NCBI RefSeq assembly: GCF_025717065.2
Contig: NZ_JAOVZO020000019.1
Location: 62,001-126,000 of the forward strand
DNA length: 64,000 bases
Reading direction: 5' to 3'
Origin: Tahibacter soli
GTDB lineage: Bacteria; Pseudomonadota; Gammaproteobacteria; Xanthomonadales; Rhodanobacteraceae
Of the stretch, positions 38,990 through 47,221 are shown piece by piece (positions within the stretch are counted from its first letter, which is position 1; the number at the start of each line of letters is the position of its first letter). Below the pieces are notes generated by a model. That model did no database searches. It worked only from the letters and a program-made list of their open reading frames with translations, and was not told where the DNA came from. The translations under genes and the position numbers were made by a program.

Positions 38990-39565
38990 TCATTGCGCGT
39001 CGAACCCGCTGCGGAAGACCGCGTTGCCGGTCAGTTCGACATGGTCGAAATTGCAGTAACTGTCGCCGTAAGCCGCCGCGTCGACACGGATGTGACCGAG
39101 AAACACCCACGCGGCGCCGGCCTGCCCCGGCGCCGTATCGCTGATCGTCACCGCTTCGAACGTGCCGTCGTTGAGGGTGTTGTATGCCTTGAGGTCGCGC
39201 AGCGGCACGGCCGTCGTGTTGCAATCCGGCTGGTTCAGCACCGCGATGCGCAGCTCGCAGCGGTTGCCGGCGGCCACTTGCGCGGCGACCTGCGCGCGCA
39301 GCGTGAACGCGCCCGGCGCGAGCTTCACGCATTGGCCCCAGGCATCGTAGCGGTCGCCGTGAAAAATATTGCCGGCCCGCGCGCTGCCGACGGCCGGCGA
39401 ACCGCGCGTCGCGTCCCATTCGAGCTTGCCGCCGGCGCCGCGGTCGAGGTAATAGCGCCAGTCGGACATGCCCGTGTCGAAATCGGGATTGAGCAGATGA
39501 TCGGCCGGCGGCGGCAGCGGACCGGCAAGGCCAAGCGCCAGAAACAGCGGGGTCACGACGGGCAT
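38990..39565 (-). CDS. Secreted carbohydrate-binding-module-like protein
   Basis: The 191-aa product has a signal peptide (about 1-17). The sequence then runs LLNPDFDTGMSDWRYY, closely like the start of CBM4/9-type jelly-roll domains (N-x-x-F-x-x-G-x-x-x-W), and continues with the expected strands and Cys pairs. It ends in a short FRSGFDAQ tail; similar F-x-x-G-F endings occur on many secreted proteins of some Xanthomonadales, which I cite from memory. No catalytic domain is present. GGAG 9 nt before the ATG at 39565 supports the start. Transcribed in the same direction as recG, 68 bp beyond its stop. Confidence 0.65.
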   Translation of the reverse strand: MPVVTPLFLALGLAGPLPPPADHLLNPDFDTGMSDWRYYLDRGAGGKLEWDATRGSPAVGSARAGNIFHGDRYDAWGQCVKLAPGAFTLRAQVAAQVAAGNRCELRIAVLNQPDCNTTAVPLRDLKAYNTLNDGTFEAVTISDTAPGQAGAAWVFLGHIRVDAAAYGDSYCNFDHVELTGNAVFRSGFDAQ

Positions 39566-39633
39566 GGCGGCTTTCTCCACGGCGACGACGCGCGAACTAT
39601 AGCGCCGGCCGCGCGGCGCAACCATGACGCGGT

Positions 39634-41724
39634 CTACGCACCGGCGTAGCGGGCGCCGGCGCCGATCCAGCGCGCCACGATGCGCTCGGCGAGGTCGGGA
39701 TGGCGCGCGAGTATCGTCTCGCCGATCTCCTGCACGGCGGGCAGGAGCGCAGCGTCGCGCTGCACGTCGGCGATGCGAAATTCCAGCCGGCCGGTTTGCC
39801 GCGTGCCGAGCATTTCGCCGGGGCCGCGCAGCTCCAGATCGCGCTCGGCGATGCGAAAACCGTCGTTCGTCTCGCGCATGACGTTGAGCCGTTCGCGCGC
39901 GAGCTGCGACAACGGCGGCTGATACAGCAGCACGCAGCTCGACGCGACGGCGCCGCGCCCGACCCGCCCGCGCAGCTGGTGCAGCTGCGCAAGGCCCAGG
40001 CGTTCGGCGTTTTCGATGATCATGAGGCTCGCGTTCGGCACGTCGACGCCGACCTCGATCACGGTCGTCGCCACGAGTACGGCGATCTCGCCGGCCTTGA
40101 ACGCGTCCATCACCGCGGTCTTTTCCTTCGGCTTCATGCGGCCGTGCACGAGCGCGACCTTCAGCTCCGGCAGCGCGGCGGACAATTCCACATGCGCCAC
40201 TTCGGCCGCCTGCGCCTGCAGCTGCTCGGATTCTTCGATCAGCGTGCAGACCCAGTACGCCTGGCGTCCTTCGGTGCACGCGGCGCGGATGCGTTCGATC
40301 ACTTCGGCGCGGCGCGCATTGCCAAATACGGCCGTCGTCACCGGCGTGCGGCCCGGCGGCAGCTCGTCGATGGCCGAGACGTCGAGATCGGCATACGCGG
40401 TCATCGCGAGCGTGCGCGGAATCGGCGTCGCGGTCAGCACGAGCTGGTGCGGCACGCGCTCGCCCTCGCGCCCCTTGTCGCGCAGCGCCAGGCGCTGATG
40501 CACGCCGAAGCGGTGCTGCTCGTCGATGATCGCAAGACCGAGCGCGCGGAACACGACGCCTTCCTGCATCAGCGCGTGCGTGCCGACGACGACCGGCGCA
40601 CCGTCGGCGACCGCCGCGAGCGCCTTCGCGCGCGCCTTGCCCTGCACCTTGCCCGCGAGCCACAGCACGTCGACGCCGAGCGGTTCGAACCACCCGAGCA
40701 GCGTGCGCCGGTGCTGTTCGGCCAGGAGTTCGGTCGGCGCCATCAGCGCCACCTGGCAGCCGGCTTCGACCGCGGCGAGCGCCGCGAGCGCCGCGACGAC
40801 CGTCTTGCCGGAACCGACGTCGCCCTGCACCAGCCGCAGCATCGGCTCGGCGCTCGCGATGTCGTGCGCCACTTCGCGGCCGACCCGCTTTTGTGCATTC
40901 GTCAACTTGTACGGCAGCGCGTCGAGCAATGCGCGGCGCAGGCGCCCGTCGCCGGACAGCGCCGGCGCGGTATTGCTGCGCACCTGATTGCGCAGTCGCT
41001 TCAGGCTCAGGTGATGACTGAGCAGTTCTTCGAACGCGAGCCGCTGCTGCGCCGGATGCGAGCCTTCGCGCAGGCTGGCGACGTCGGCGTCCGGCGGCGG
41101 CCGGTGCACGTACAGCAGCGCCTCGCGCAGCGAAGCGAGATTCAGGCCTTTGCGCAGCGGCGCCGGCACGAGTTCGAGCGCGTCGTCGCCGGGCAGGCGT
41201 TCGAGCGCGCGGCGAATCACGCCGGCAATGCGCTTGGGACCGACGCCTTCGGTCGTCGGATACACCGGCGTCAGCGCGTCTTCGACGTCGCCGGGCTCGT
41301 CGCCGGCGAGGCGCTGGTATTGCGGATGGACGATTTCGAGACCTTGCGCGCCGTGCCGCACTTCGCCGTAGCAGCGCAGGCGCGTGCCGATCTTGAGCTG
41401 GTCGACCTGCGCGCGGCTGAAGTGGAAAAAGCGCAGCACGAGCGTGCGCTGCGATGCGTCGGCCAGCGCCACGCGCAATTGCGGCTTGAACCGAAAGCCG
41501 CGCTCGACCGCTTCGACCGTGCCCTCGACCTGCGCGGGCTCGCCGACGCGCAGGTCGGCGATCGACGTCACGCGCGTGCGATCCTCGTAGCGCAGCGGCA
41601 GATGAAACCACAGGTCCTGCAGCGTCGCGAGGCCCAGTTTGACGAGACTGTCGCGCAGGGCCGGACCCACGCCGGGCAACGACGACACCGGCGCCGACGC
41701 GGAATCGGCTGCATGCGCATTCAT
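39634..41724 (-). CDS. recG: ATP-dependent DNA helicase RecG
   Basis: The 696-aa helicase reverses stalled forks and processes branched DNA. It has the N-terminal wedge domain (HLPLRYEDRTRV, OB fold about 60-150) and superfamily 2 motifs. These are Walker A GDVGSGKT, DEQH, ATPIPRTLAMTAYADLDVS and motif VI QLRGRVGRG, and the C-terminal part is complete. It is the last gene of the rpoZ-spoT-ridA-recG run, as in other gammaproteobacteria. The start ATG at 41724 is about 40 bp after ridA. Confidence 0.96.
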   Translation of the reverse strand: MNAHAADSASAPVSSLPGVGPALRDSLVKLGLATLQDLWFHLPLRYEDRTRVTSIADLRVGEPAQVEGTVEAVERGFRFKPQLRVALADASQRTLVLRFFHFSRAQVDQLKIGTRLRCYGEVRHGAQGLEIVHPQYQRLAGDEPGDVEDALTPVYPTTEGVGPKRIAGVIRRALERLPGDDALELVPAPLRKGLNLASLREALLYVHRPPPDADVASLREGSHPAQQRLAFEELLSHHLSLKRLRNQVRSNTAPALSGDGRLRRALLDALPYKLTNAQKRVGREVAHDIASAEPMLRLVQGDVGSGKTVVAALAALAAVEAGCQVALMAPTELLAEQHRRTLLGWFEPLGVDVLWLAGKVQGKARAKALAAVADGAPVVVGTHALMQEGVVFRALGLAIIDEQHRFGVHQRLALRDKGREGERVPHQLVLTATPIPRTLAMTAYADLDVSAIDELPPGRTPVTTAVFGNARRAEVIERIRAACTEGRQAYWVCTLIEESEQLQAQAAEVAHVELSAALPELKVALVHGRMKPKEKTAVMDAFKAGEIAVLVATTVIEVGVDVPNASLMIIENAERLGLAQLHQLRGRVGRGAVASSCVLLYQPPLSQLARERLNVMRETNDGFRIAERDLELRGPGEMLGTRQTGRLEFRIADVQRDAALLPAVQEIGETILARHPDLAERIVARWIGAGARYAGA

Positions 41725-41764
41725 GGGCGGCGGTAACGCGCGGCGGTCGCCGCGCGCGCAACGC

Positions 41765-42271
41765 TTATTCTTTGACGGCGACCATGTCGATTTCGACCTG
41801 AGCGCCGCGCGGCAGCGCCGCGACGCCGATGGTCGAACGCGCCGGATACGGCTCCTTGAAATACTCGGCCATCACCGCGTTGACCGCCGCGAAGTTCGCA
41901 AGATCGGTCAGATAGATGCCGACGCGCGCGACGTCGGCGAACGAGGCGTCCGCGGCTTCGAGCACGGCCTTGAGGTTTTCGAACACGCGGCGCGTCTGCG
42001 TCGCGATGTCGCCGGTCACGAGTTCGCCGGTCGCCGGATCGAACGGCACCTGGCCCGACGTGTAGATCGTGTTGCCGACCTTGACGGCCTGCGAGTACGG
42101 GCCGATCGCCTTGGGCGCGCGGTCGGACGAGATGATCGTACGGCTCATGGGGGCTTCCTTGACTGGGGAATGCGCGATCTTGGCATCGTCGCGGCGTTCG
42201 TGCACGCCCGCGCAGCCGGCCAGCGCGGCGGCGATGAAGATCGCCGCGGCGTACGTCGAGGTTCGGTTCAT
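41765..42271 (-). CDS. ridA: RidA-family enamine/imine deaminase with an in-frame lipoprotein signal
   Basis: From 42148 the frame encodes a normal 127-aa RidA ([20 protein letters not shown], then RIYLTDL-like and [15 protein letters not shown] near the end, with the substrate-binding arginine). RidA hydrolyses reactive 2-aminoacrylate-type intermediates. The same frame is open to an ATG at 42271 that overlaps the spoT stop (ATGA) and adds 41 residues with a lipoprotein signal (lipobox ALAGC, Cys20). The inner ATG has AAGGAAG upstream. So there may be a cytoplasmic form, a membrane lipoprotein form, or both. The RidA call is firm; which start is used is open. Confidence 0.9.
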   Translation of the reverse strand: MNRTSTYAAAIFIAAALAGCAGVHERRDDAKIAHSPVKEAPMSRTIISSDRAPKAIGPYSQAVKVGNTIYTSGQVPFDPATGELVTGDIATQTRRVFENLKAVLEAADASFADVARVGIYLTDLANFAAVNAVMAEYFKEPYPARSTIGVAALPRGAQVEIDMVAVKE

Positions 42272-44427
42272 AGCGGATGCCGGTAGACGCCGTGCACCAC
42301 GCCGAGGCGGCGCACGCGGCGCATCACGTCGGCAAGGTGCTTGCGATTCTGCACTTCGATGGTGAACACGATGATCGCCGACATCACGCCGCGATCCTGA
42401 TATTCCACATTTTCGATATTGGAATTGCTCTCGGCGATCGCCGCTGCGACCGACGCGAGCACGCCGGGCTTGTTCTGGATGTCGACGCGCAGTTCGACCT
42501 TGTAGTCGCCGCTGACGTCGCGGTCCCATTCCATCGCGATGCAGCGCTCGGGCGTCTTGCGAAACTCCGCGACGTTCGGGCATTCGAGCCGGTGCACGAC
42601 GATGCCCTTGCCGGCCGACATGAAGCCCATGATCGCATCGCCCGGCAGCGGATGGCAGCAGTTCGCGAACGTCAGCACGCCGCGCTCGGCGCCGGTGATG
42701 CGGATGCTTTCGGCATGGCGCGTCGCGCGCAGGCGCGTCTTGCCGCCCTTGACCTTGACCAGCTGCGAGGCCACCTGGTCGGCCACGCGGTTGCCGAGCG
42801 CGATGTCGGCGAGGAGCTCCTCCAGGCGCTTGAACTTGTTCTCGGCGAGCCAGCGGTCGAGCTCCTCGACCGGAATGCTTTCGAGCGACGCGCCGGCCTG
42901 ATCGAGCGCGCGATCGAGCATGCGGTGGCCGAGTTCGACCGCGTCCTCGTGCTGCAGCTTTTTAAGGTGATGCCGGATCGCGGTGCGCGCCTTCGCCGAT
43001 ACGACCCAGTCGAGCCATTGCGGATGCGGCTGCGCCGACGGCGCGGTGATCACCTCGACGCTCTGTCCGCTGACGAGCCGCGTGCGCAGCGGCGCGAGTT
43101 TCTTGTCGACGCGCGTGGCCACCGCGTGGCTGCCGACGTCGGTGTGCACCGCGTAGGCGAAGTCGAGCGCGGTGGCGTTGCGCGGCAGCGAAAGAATGCG
43201 CCCCTTCGGCGTGAACACGTAGACGTCGTCGGGAAACAGGTCGACCTTGACGTTCTCGATGAATTCGAGCGACGAGGACGTGCGCGACTGGCTGTCGACG
43301 AGCCCCTCGACCCACTCGCGCGCGCGCGACTGCGCGGCGTTGCCCTTGCCGGCCGACTTGTACGCCCAGTGCGCCGCGACGCCGCGCTCGGCGACGCTGT
43401 CCATGTCGTCGGTACGGATCTGGATTTCGATCGGCACGCCGAACGGCCCGAATACGACCGTGTGCAGCGACTGGTAGCCGTTCGCCTTCGGGATCGCGAT
43501 GAAGTCGCGAAAGCGCGCGTCGAGCGGCTTGTACAGGCCGTGCACGGCGCCGAGCGCGTGATAGCAGCGCATCACGCTGTCGGTAACGACGCGAAAGCCG
43601 TACACGTCCATCACCTGCACGAACGATTTGTGCTCCGTGCGCATTTTTGTATAAATGCTGTACGGCGCCTTGATGCGGCTGACCACGCGCGCGACGATGC
43701 CTTCGGCTTCCAGGCGCGTGCGCAGCGCGGCTTCGATCTTGCCCATCGCTTCGCGGCGGTTGCCGAGCGTCGACTTGATGCGCGTTTCGATCACGCGGTG
43801 GCGATCGGGATACATCGCGCGAAAGCCGAGCTCCTGCAGCTCGCCCTTGAACTTGTTCATGCCCAGGCGCTGCGCGATCGGCGCGTAGATCTCGAGCGTT
43901 TCGCGCGCGATGCGGCGGCGCGCCGACGGCTCCATCGCGCCGAGCGTGCGCATGTTGTGCAGGCGATCGGCGAGCTTGATGAGGATCACGCGCAGGTCGC
44001 GCGCCATCGCCAGCAGCATCTTGCGGAAGCTTTCCGCCGCCGCTTCCTGCCGGCTCTTGAACTGCAGCTTGTCGAGCTTGGTGACGCCGTCGACGAGATC
44101 GGCCACGGCTTCGCCGAACTCGGTTTCGAGTTCGACGCGCGTCAGCGGAGTGTCTTCGAGCGTATCGTGCAGGATCGCCGCGATGATCGTCTCGTGATCC
44201 AGGCGCAGTTCCGCGAGGATGCCCGCCACCGCGACCGGATGGGTGATGTAGGGCTCGCCGCTCTTGCGCTTCTGCTCGCCGTGCGCGTGCGCACCGACCT
44301 CGTACGCACGACGAACCAGCGCACCCTGGCTAGGCGACAGGTACGACAGCTTATCTTCCAGCGCGCGGACGTAAGCAGGAGGATCGCTCACGCTCGGCGC
44401 CGGGGGCGAGCTCAAAGCCGTAGGCAT
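42268..44427 (-). CDS. spoT: Bifunctional (p)ppGpp synthetase/hydrolase SpoT
   Basis: The 719-aa RSH enzyme has an HD hydrolase domain with HDTLEDT (about 87-93) and the [14 protein letters not shown] segment. It also has a synthetase domain ([12 protein letters not shown] through GYQSLHTVV and [10 protein letters not shown]), a TGS domain ([28 protein letters not shown]) and a C-terminal ACT domain. The intact HD motif supports hydrolase activity, so it is SpoT rather than RelA. The ATG at 44427 follows rpoZ by about 145 bp; the stop overlaps the ridA lipoprotein start. Confidence 0.96.
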   Translation of the reverse strand: MPTALSSPPAPSVSDPPAYVRALEDKLSYLSPSQGALVRRAYEVGAHAHGEQKRKSGEPYITHPVAVAGILAELRLDHETIIAAILHDTLEDTPLTRVELETEFGEAVADLVDGVTKLDKLQFKSRQEAAAESFRKMLLAMARDLRVILIKLADRLHNMRTLGAMEPSARRRIARETLEIYAPIAQRLGMNKFKGELQELGFRAMYPDRHRVIETRIKSTLGNRREAMGKIEAALRTRLEAEGIVARVVSRIKAPYSIYTKMRTEHKSFVQVMDVYGFRVVTDSVMRCYHALGAVHGLYKPLDARFRDFIAIPKANGYQSLHTVVFGPFGVPIEIQIRTDDMDSVAERGVAAHWAYKSAGKGNAAQSRAREWVEGLVDSQSRTSSSLEFIENVKVDLFPDDVYVFTPKGRILSLPRNATALDFAYAVHTDVGSHAVATRVDKKLAPLRTRLVSGQSVEVITAPSAQPHPQWLDWVVSAKARTAIRHHLKKLQHEDAVELGHRMLDRALDQAGASLESIPVEELDRWLAENKFKRLEELLADIALGNRVADQVASQLVKVKGGKTRLRATRHAESIRITGAERGVLTFANCCHPLPGDAIMGFMSAGKGIVVHRLECPNVAEFRKTPERCIAMEWDRDVSGDYKVELRVDIQNKPGVLASVAAAIAESNSNIENVEYQDRGVMSAIIVFTIEVQNRKHLADVMRRVRRLGVVHGVYRHPL

Positions 44428-44571
44428 CGAAGACCTTCATTGCCGGCGATGGCGTACCGCTTGCGAGCTTGCCCGCGCGCGCCTCGCCAGCAAGGCTCGC
44501 GCCGCCCGCGTTCGTGTCGTGCGATCGACGCCGGCAGCGACCGCCTCGCGGCGGCCGTGCGACGTACGGGG

Positions 44572-44865
44572 TTACAGGTCGTCGCCGCCGCCCTTGAGAT
44601 CGTCGTCGACTTCGGCCGCGGCCCATTCGAGCGCTTCGCGCTCGGCGCGCTCGCGTTCGAGCTTCTCGACCTGTTCGATCAGCGCGTTGTCGACCTTGCG
44701 CTCGGCGATTTCGCGCAGCGCAAGGACGGTCGGCTTGTCGTTCTCGGCCGGCACGAGCGCGTCGGAACCCTTCGCGAGCTGACGTGCGCGCTTGGTCGCC
44801 ATCAGCACCAGTTCGAAGCGGTTGTCGACCACCTGCAAGCAATCTTCTACGGTAATTCGTGCCAT
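44572..44865 (-). CDS. rpoZ: RNA polymerase omega subunit
   Basis: The 97-aa protein begins [21 protein letters not shown] and continues [11 protein letters not shown], the invariant omega motifs. It helps assemble RNA polymerase and forms part of a ppGpp site. GAGG lies 5 nt before the ATG. Next to spoT as usual, but gmk, which usually precedes it, is 7.5 kb away at 52394. Confidence 0.96.
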   Translation of the reverse strand: MARITVEDCLQVVDNRFELVLMATKRARQLAKGSDALVPAENDKPTVLALREIAERKVDNALIEQVEKLERERAEREALEWAAAEVDDDLKGGGDDL

Positions 44866-45003
44866 GTGAACCTCAAAACCATCGAAAATCATATCGTTAG
44901 ATGGCCGCCATTGTAGCCGCGAGCTTTTGTGCGGCGCAAACATGCGCGCAATCGGGCCTCCGCGCCCGACCGGCCGCCCCCCTGCGAAGGTCGAAGCGGC
45001 TTA

Positions 45004-45032
45004 GAACTTTCTTAAAAGTGTGACACTAGGAT
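45004..45032 (+). promoter_or_regulatory. Candidate promoter of mlaA
   Basis: GAACTT (45004-45009) and TAGGAT (45027-45032) are separated by 17 bases in an AT-rich patch about 115 bp before mlaA. GAACTT also resembles the -35 box of envelope-stress sigma-E promoters, but the -10 does not match that class well. The rest of the 283-bp rpoZ-mlaA gap shows no other clear signal. Confidence 0.3.
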
Positions 45033-45148
45033 TAACCCGTACGGCCGCCTCGGCGTGTATTCTCGCCCCCGCGCGCCGGCCCGCCCTTGAATCGATCCCA
45101 AAGGGCAGCCATGTCCGCGCGCGTAAAGCCGCAGCAGGAAGCGTTCGC

Positions 45149-45973
45149 ATGCCATCTGATTCAAGCCGGAAGTATCGGACCGTCGCCGTTGCCGCCGCCG
45201 TGCTCGCGCTCGCCGGCTGCACGATCGCCAAGCCGCGCACCGACGACAAGTGGGAGAAGTTCAACCGCAAGGTCTACGCGTTCAACGACGCGGCCGACCG
45301 GGCGGTGATCCGTCCCGTCGCCGTCGGCTACCGCAAGGTGACGTCGCCGAACTTCCGCCGCGTCGTCTCGAATTTCTTCACCAACCTGCGCATGCCGGTC
45401 ACGATGCTCAACGACCTGCTGCAGGGCGAGCCGAAGGATTTCTTCCGGAGCACCGGCCGCTTCGCGGTGAACACGACGATCGGTCTCGCCGGCTTCTTCG
45501 ATCCGGCGAGCCAGATGGGCCTGCCGCTCAACGAGACCGACTTCGGCGTCACGCTCGCCAAATGGGGTGTGCCCGAAGGCCCGTACGTCGTCGTGCCGCT
45601 GCTCGGCTCCACGACCGTGCGCGACATCTTCCGGTTCCCGGTCGACCGCCGCGTCGATCCGCTGAGCTACTACGCGAGCCACCAGGATCTCAAGTACAAC
45701 GCGCAGTACTTCCCGCAGGTCGCTTTCCTCGTCACGCTGCGCTCGCGCGGCATCGACGCCGAAGGCCTGCTCGAAGGCGTGTACGACCCGTACGTGTTCT
45801 ATCGCGACGCATACCGTCAGCGCCGGATCTACCAGATCTACGACGGCAATCCGCCGATCGAAGTGATCGAGCAGCTGCAAGGCGTCAGCGAGGATTTCGA
45901 TCCGGACGAACTGCTCAAGGAACAGGAGCAGTACAACGAGAAGAACGGCGGCGGCGGTTCGACCACGCCGTAA
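45149..45973 (+). CDS. mlaA: Outer-membrane lipid-asymmetry lipoprotein MlaA (VacJ)
   Basis: The 274-aa product has a lipoprotein signal (lipobox LALAGC, Cys24). The conserved MlaA core follows: WEKFNRKVYAFNDAADR, then FRSTGRFAVNTTIGLAGFFDPAS, GVPEGPYVVVPLLGSTTVRD and DPLSYYA. MlaA removes misplaced phospholipids from the outer leaflet and passes them to MlaC. The start at 45149 has AGGAAG 8 nt upstream. It is divergent from rpoZ and separated from mlaFEDCB by three genes, the same pathway split in two units. Confidence 0.95.
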   Translation: MPSDSSRKYRTVAVAAAVLALAGCTIAKPRTDDKWEKFNRKVYAFNDAADRAVIRPVAVGYRKVTSPNFRRVVSNFFTNLRMPVTMLNDLLQGEPKDFFRSTGRFAVNTTIGLAGFFDPASQMGLPLNETDFGVTLAKWGVPEGPYVVVPLLGSTTVRDIFRFPVDRRVDPLSYYASHQDLKYNAQYFPQVAFLVTLRSRGIDAEGLLEGVYDPYVFYRDAYRQRRIYQIYDGNPPIEVIEQLQGVSEDFDPDELLKEQEQYNEKNGGGGSTTP

Positions 45974-46030
45974 ACGCACAGGCCCGGCGCGACGCCTCTA
46001 TCGCCGCACCGGACCTGCGCGTCACCGCAA

Positions 46031-46468
46031 CTACCGGTTCGGCTGCGCCGCCGCCGGCGGCGGCGAGAACGAACGCTCCAGTTCCGATTGCGCGCGTTCG
46101 TATTCTTCGATGCGGAAGCGGCGACGCAGTTCGTCCGTCAGGTTCATGTACTGCGTGGCCGTCTCGGTCGACACGGCGACGTCGGGGTCCGACGGCGCGA
46201 CCATCATGTAGCTGAACTTCTGCGCGCAGACGTGGCACGGCGTGAATTCCGTGTACGGGCCCGGCTCCGCGGCCATGCCCGCATTGAGCAGCGACTGGCA
46301 GCCGGCGTAAGTCGGCGACGAGTACGCGCGACCGTGATCGCCCTTCATGAAGCCGGCGCAGTAGTGGCTGTAGATGTAGGGACCGCCGATGCTGTAGAGC
46401 GCGAAGCTCTGGCCGGCAGCGGCGGCAAGACCGACCGCGACCAGCGCCTTCAGGGTTTTGCTGACCAT
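46031..46468 (-). CDS. Secreted protein of unknown function with CxxC motif
   Basis: The 145-aa product has a signal peptide (about 1-23, ending QSFA) and a mature part with four Cys, including CHVC near residue 85. A charged helical region and a Pro/Ala-rich tail follow. The CxxC could bind metal, heme or form a disulfide, but no heme-binding CxxCH is present. I do not recognise the family. GGAG 8 nt before the ATG supports the start. It converges on mlaA and is divergent from the Cys-rich protein at 46778. Confidence 0.65.
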   Translation of the reverse strand: MVSKTLKALVAVGLAAAAGQSFALYSIGGPYIYSHYCAGFMKGDHGRAYSSPTYAGCQSLLNAGMAAEPGPYTEFTPCHVCAQKFSYMMVAPSDPDVAVSTETATQYMNLTDELRRRFRIEEYERAQSELERSFSPPPAAAQPNR

Positions 46469-46777
46469 CGATGTTCTCCGTGGTGTGGGCGAGCGCGCCA
46501 AAGCGCACCGGCACGCTATGCCCCGCGTCGGCCGACCGGCCAGCGAAATGCGGTGTCGTCGTGGTGACGCGCGCGGGTAGCGGTCGGGTACGCATCGAAC
46601 ACAAGCGCATGTACCGCCTCGCGAATTCCGGCGACCGCCGCCGCGCCGCCGACCGGGCCGCGTATATCCGCCAAATCAGCCAGTTGCACGTTTTCGTTCC
46701 CGTCGCGGTCCCACGCGGCGGTAGCGCTGCGGCGACGGGCGGCTAGGATGGCCGCCCCGCCCCACGGAGTACCGACG
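46469..46777. other. Divergent intergenic region, 309 bp, no firm feature
   Basis: The region lies between two divergent secreted-protein genes and must hold promoters for both. I saw no hexamer pair at standard spacing, no strong hairpin and no tRNA. A minus-strand frame of 89 codons (46516-46785) crosses it; its composition is not unlike coding DNA but it lacks a ribosome-binding site and overlaps the plus-strand gene start. Confidence 0.4.
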
Positions 46778-47215
46778 ATGCGCATTCCCCTGATCGCCTC
46801 GGCTGCCGCGCTAGCTGCCGGCAGCGTCTGCGCGCATAGCGACCTGCCGCGCGAAGACTGGTGCCACGCCGGCAGGATCGCCTACGTCGCCGACTTCAAG
46901 CTCGGCGCGAAACAGATCGCGGCGTCGTGCACCGGCAACGACACCGGCACGAAGCTTCGGCGCGGCGGCGCCGAGCGCGCCGGTGTCGCGCCGAACCATT
47001 GCGGACAGTTCGATCCGCCCTACAACACTGCGCGCGTCGCCGCCGGCGGCCATTGCGGCCTGTTCGGGCTGCCGTCCCCGGACGTCGACTTCGGCACGAC
47101 CGCGGCGATCGTCACCGGGCCGGAAAGCTACCTCGCACCGGAACACCACGAGATCTACCGGATCGAGGCCGGCGTCTGGGGCATGTGCGCGATCTGCCTG
47201 CCGCCCGGAGAGTGA
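46778..47215 (+). CDS. Cys-rich secreted protein of unknown function
   Basis: The 145-aa product has a signal peptide (cleavage near VCA, residue 19). The mature part has six cysteines spread over it, the last two as CAIC near the C-terminus, along with NHCGQF and GHCGLF repeats. Disulfide-stabilised periplasmic or secreted protein is likely. No family recognised. GGAG 11 nt before the ATG at 46778 supports the start. It converges on the TPR-PAS gene with only 6 bp between stops. Confidence 0.65.
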   Translation: MRIPLIASAAALAAGSVCAHSDLPREDWCHAGRIAYVADFKLGAKQIAASCTGNDTGTKLRRGGAERAGVAPNHCGQFDPPYNTARVAAGGHCGLFGLPSPDVDFGTTAAIVTGPESYLAPEHHEIYRIEAGVWGMCAICLPPGE

Positions 47216-47221
47216 GCGCCG

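Noticed and set aside
46516-46785. 89-codon minus-strand ORF between secreted genes
   Set aside because: No ribosome-binding site and it overlaps the plus-strand gene start; could be a remnant but unsupported.
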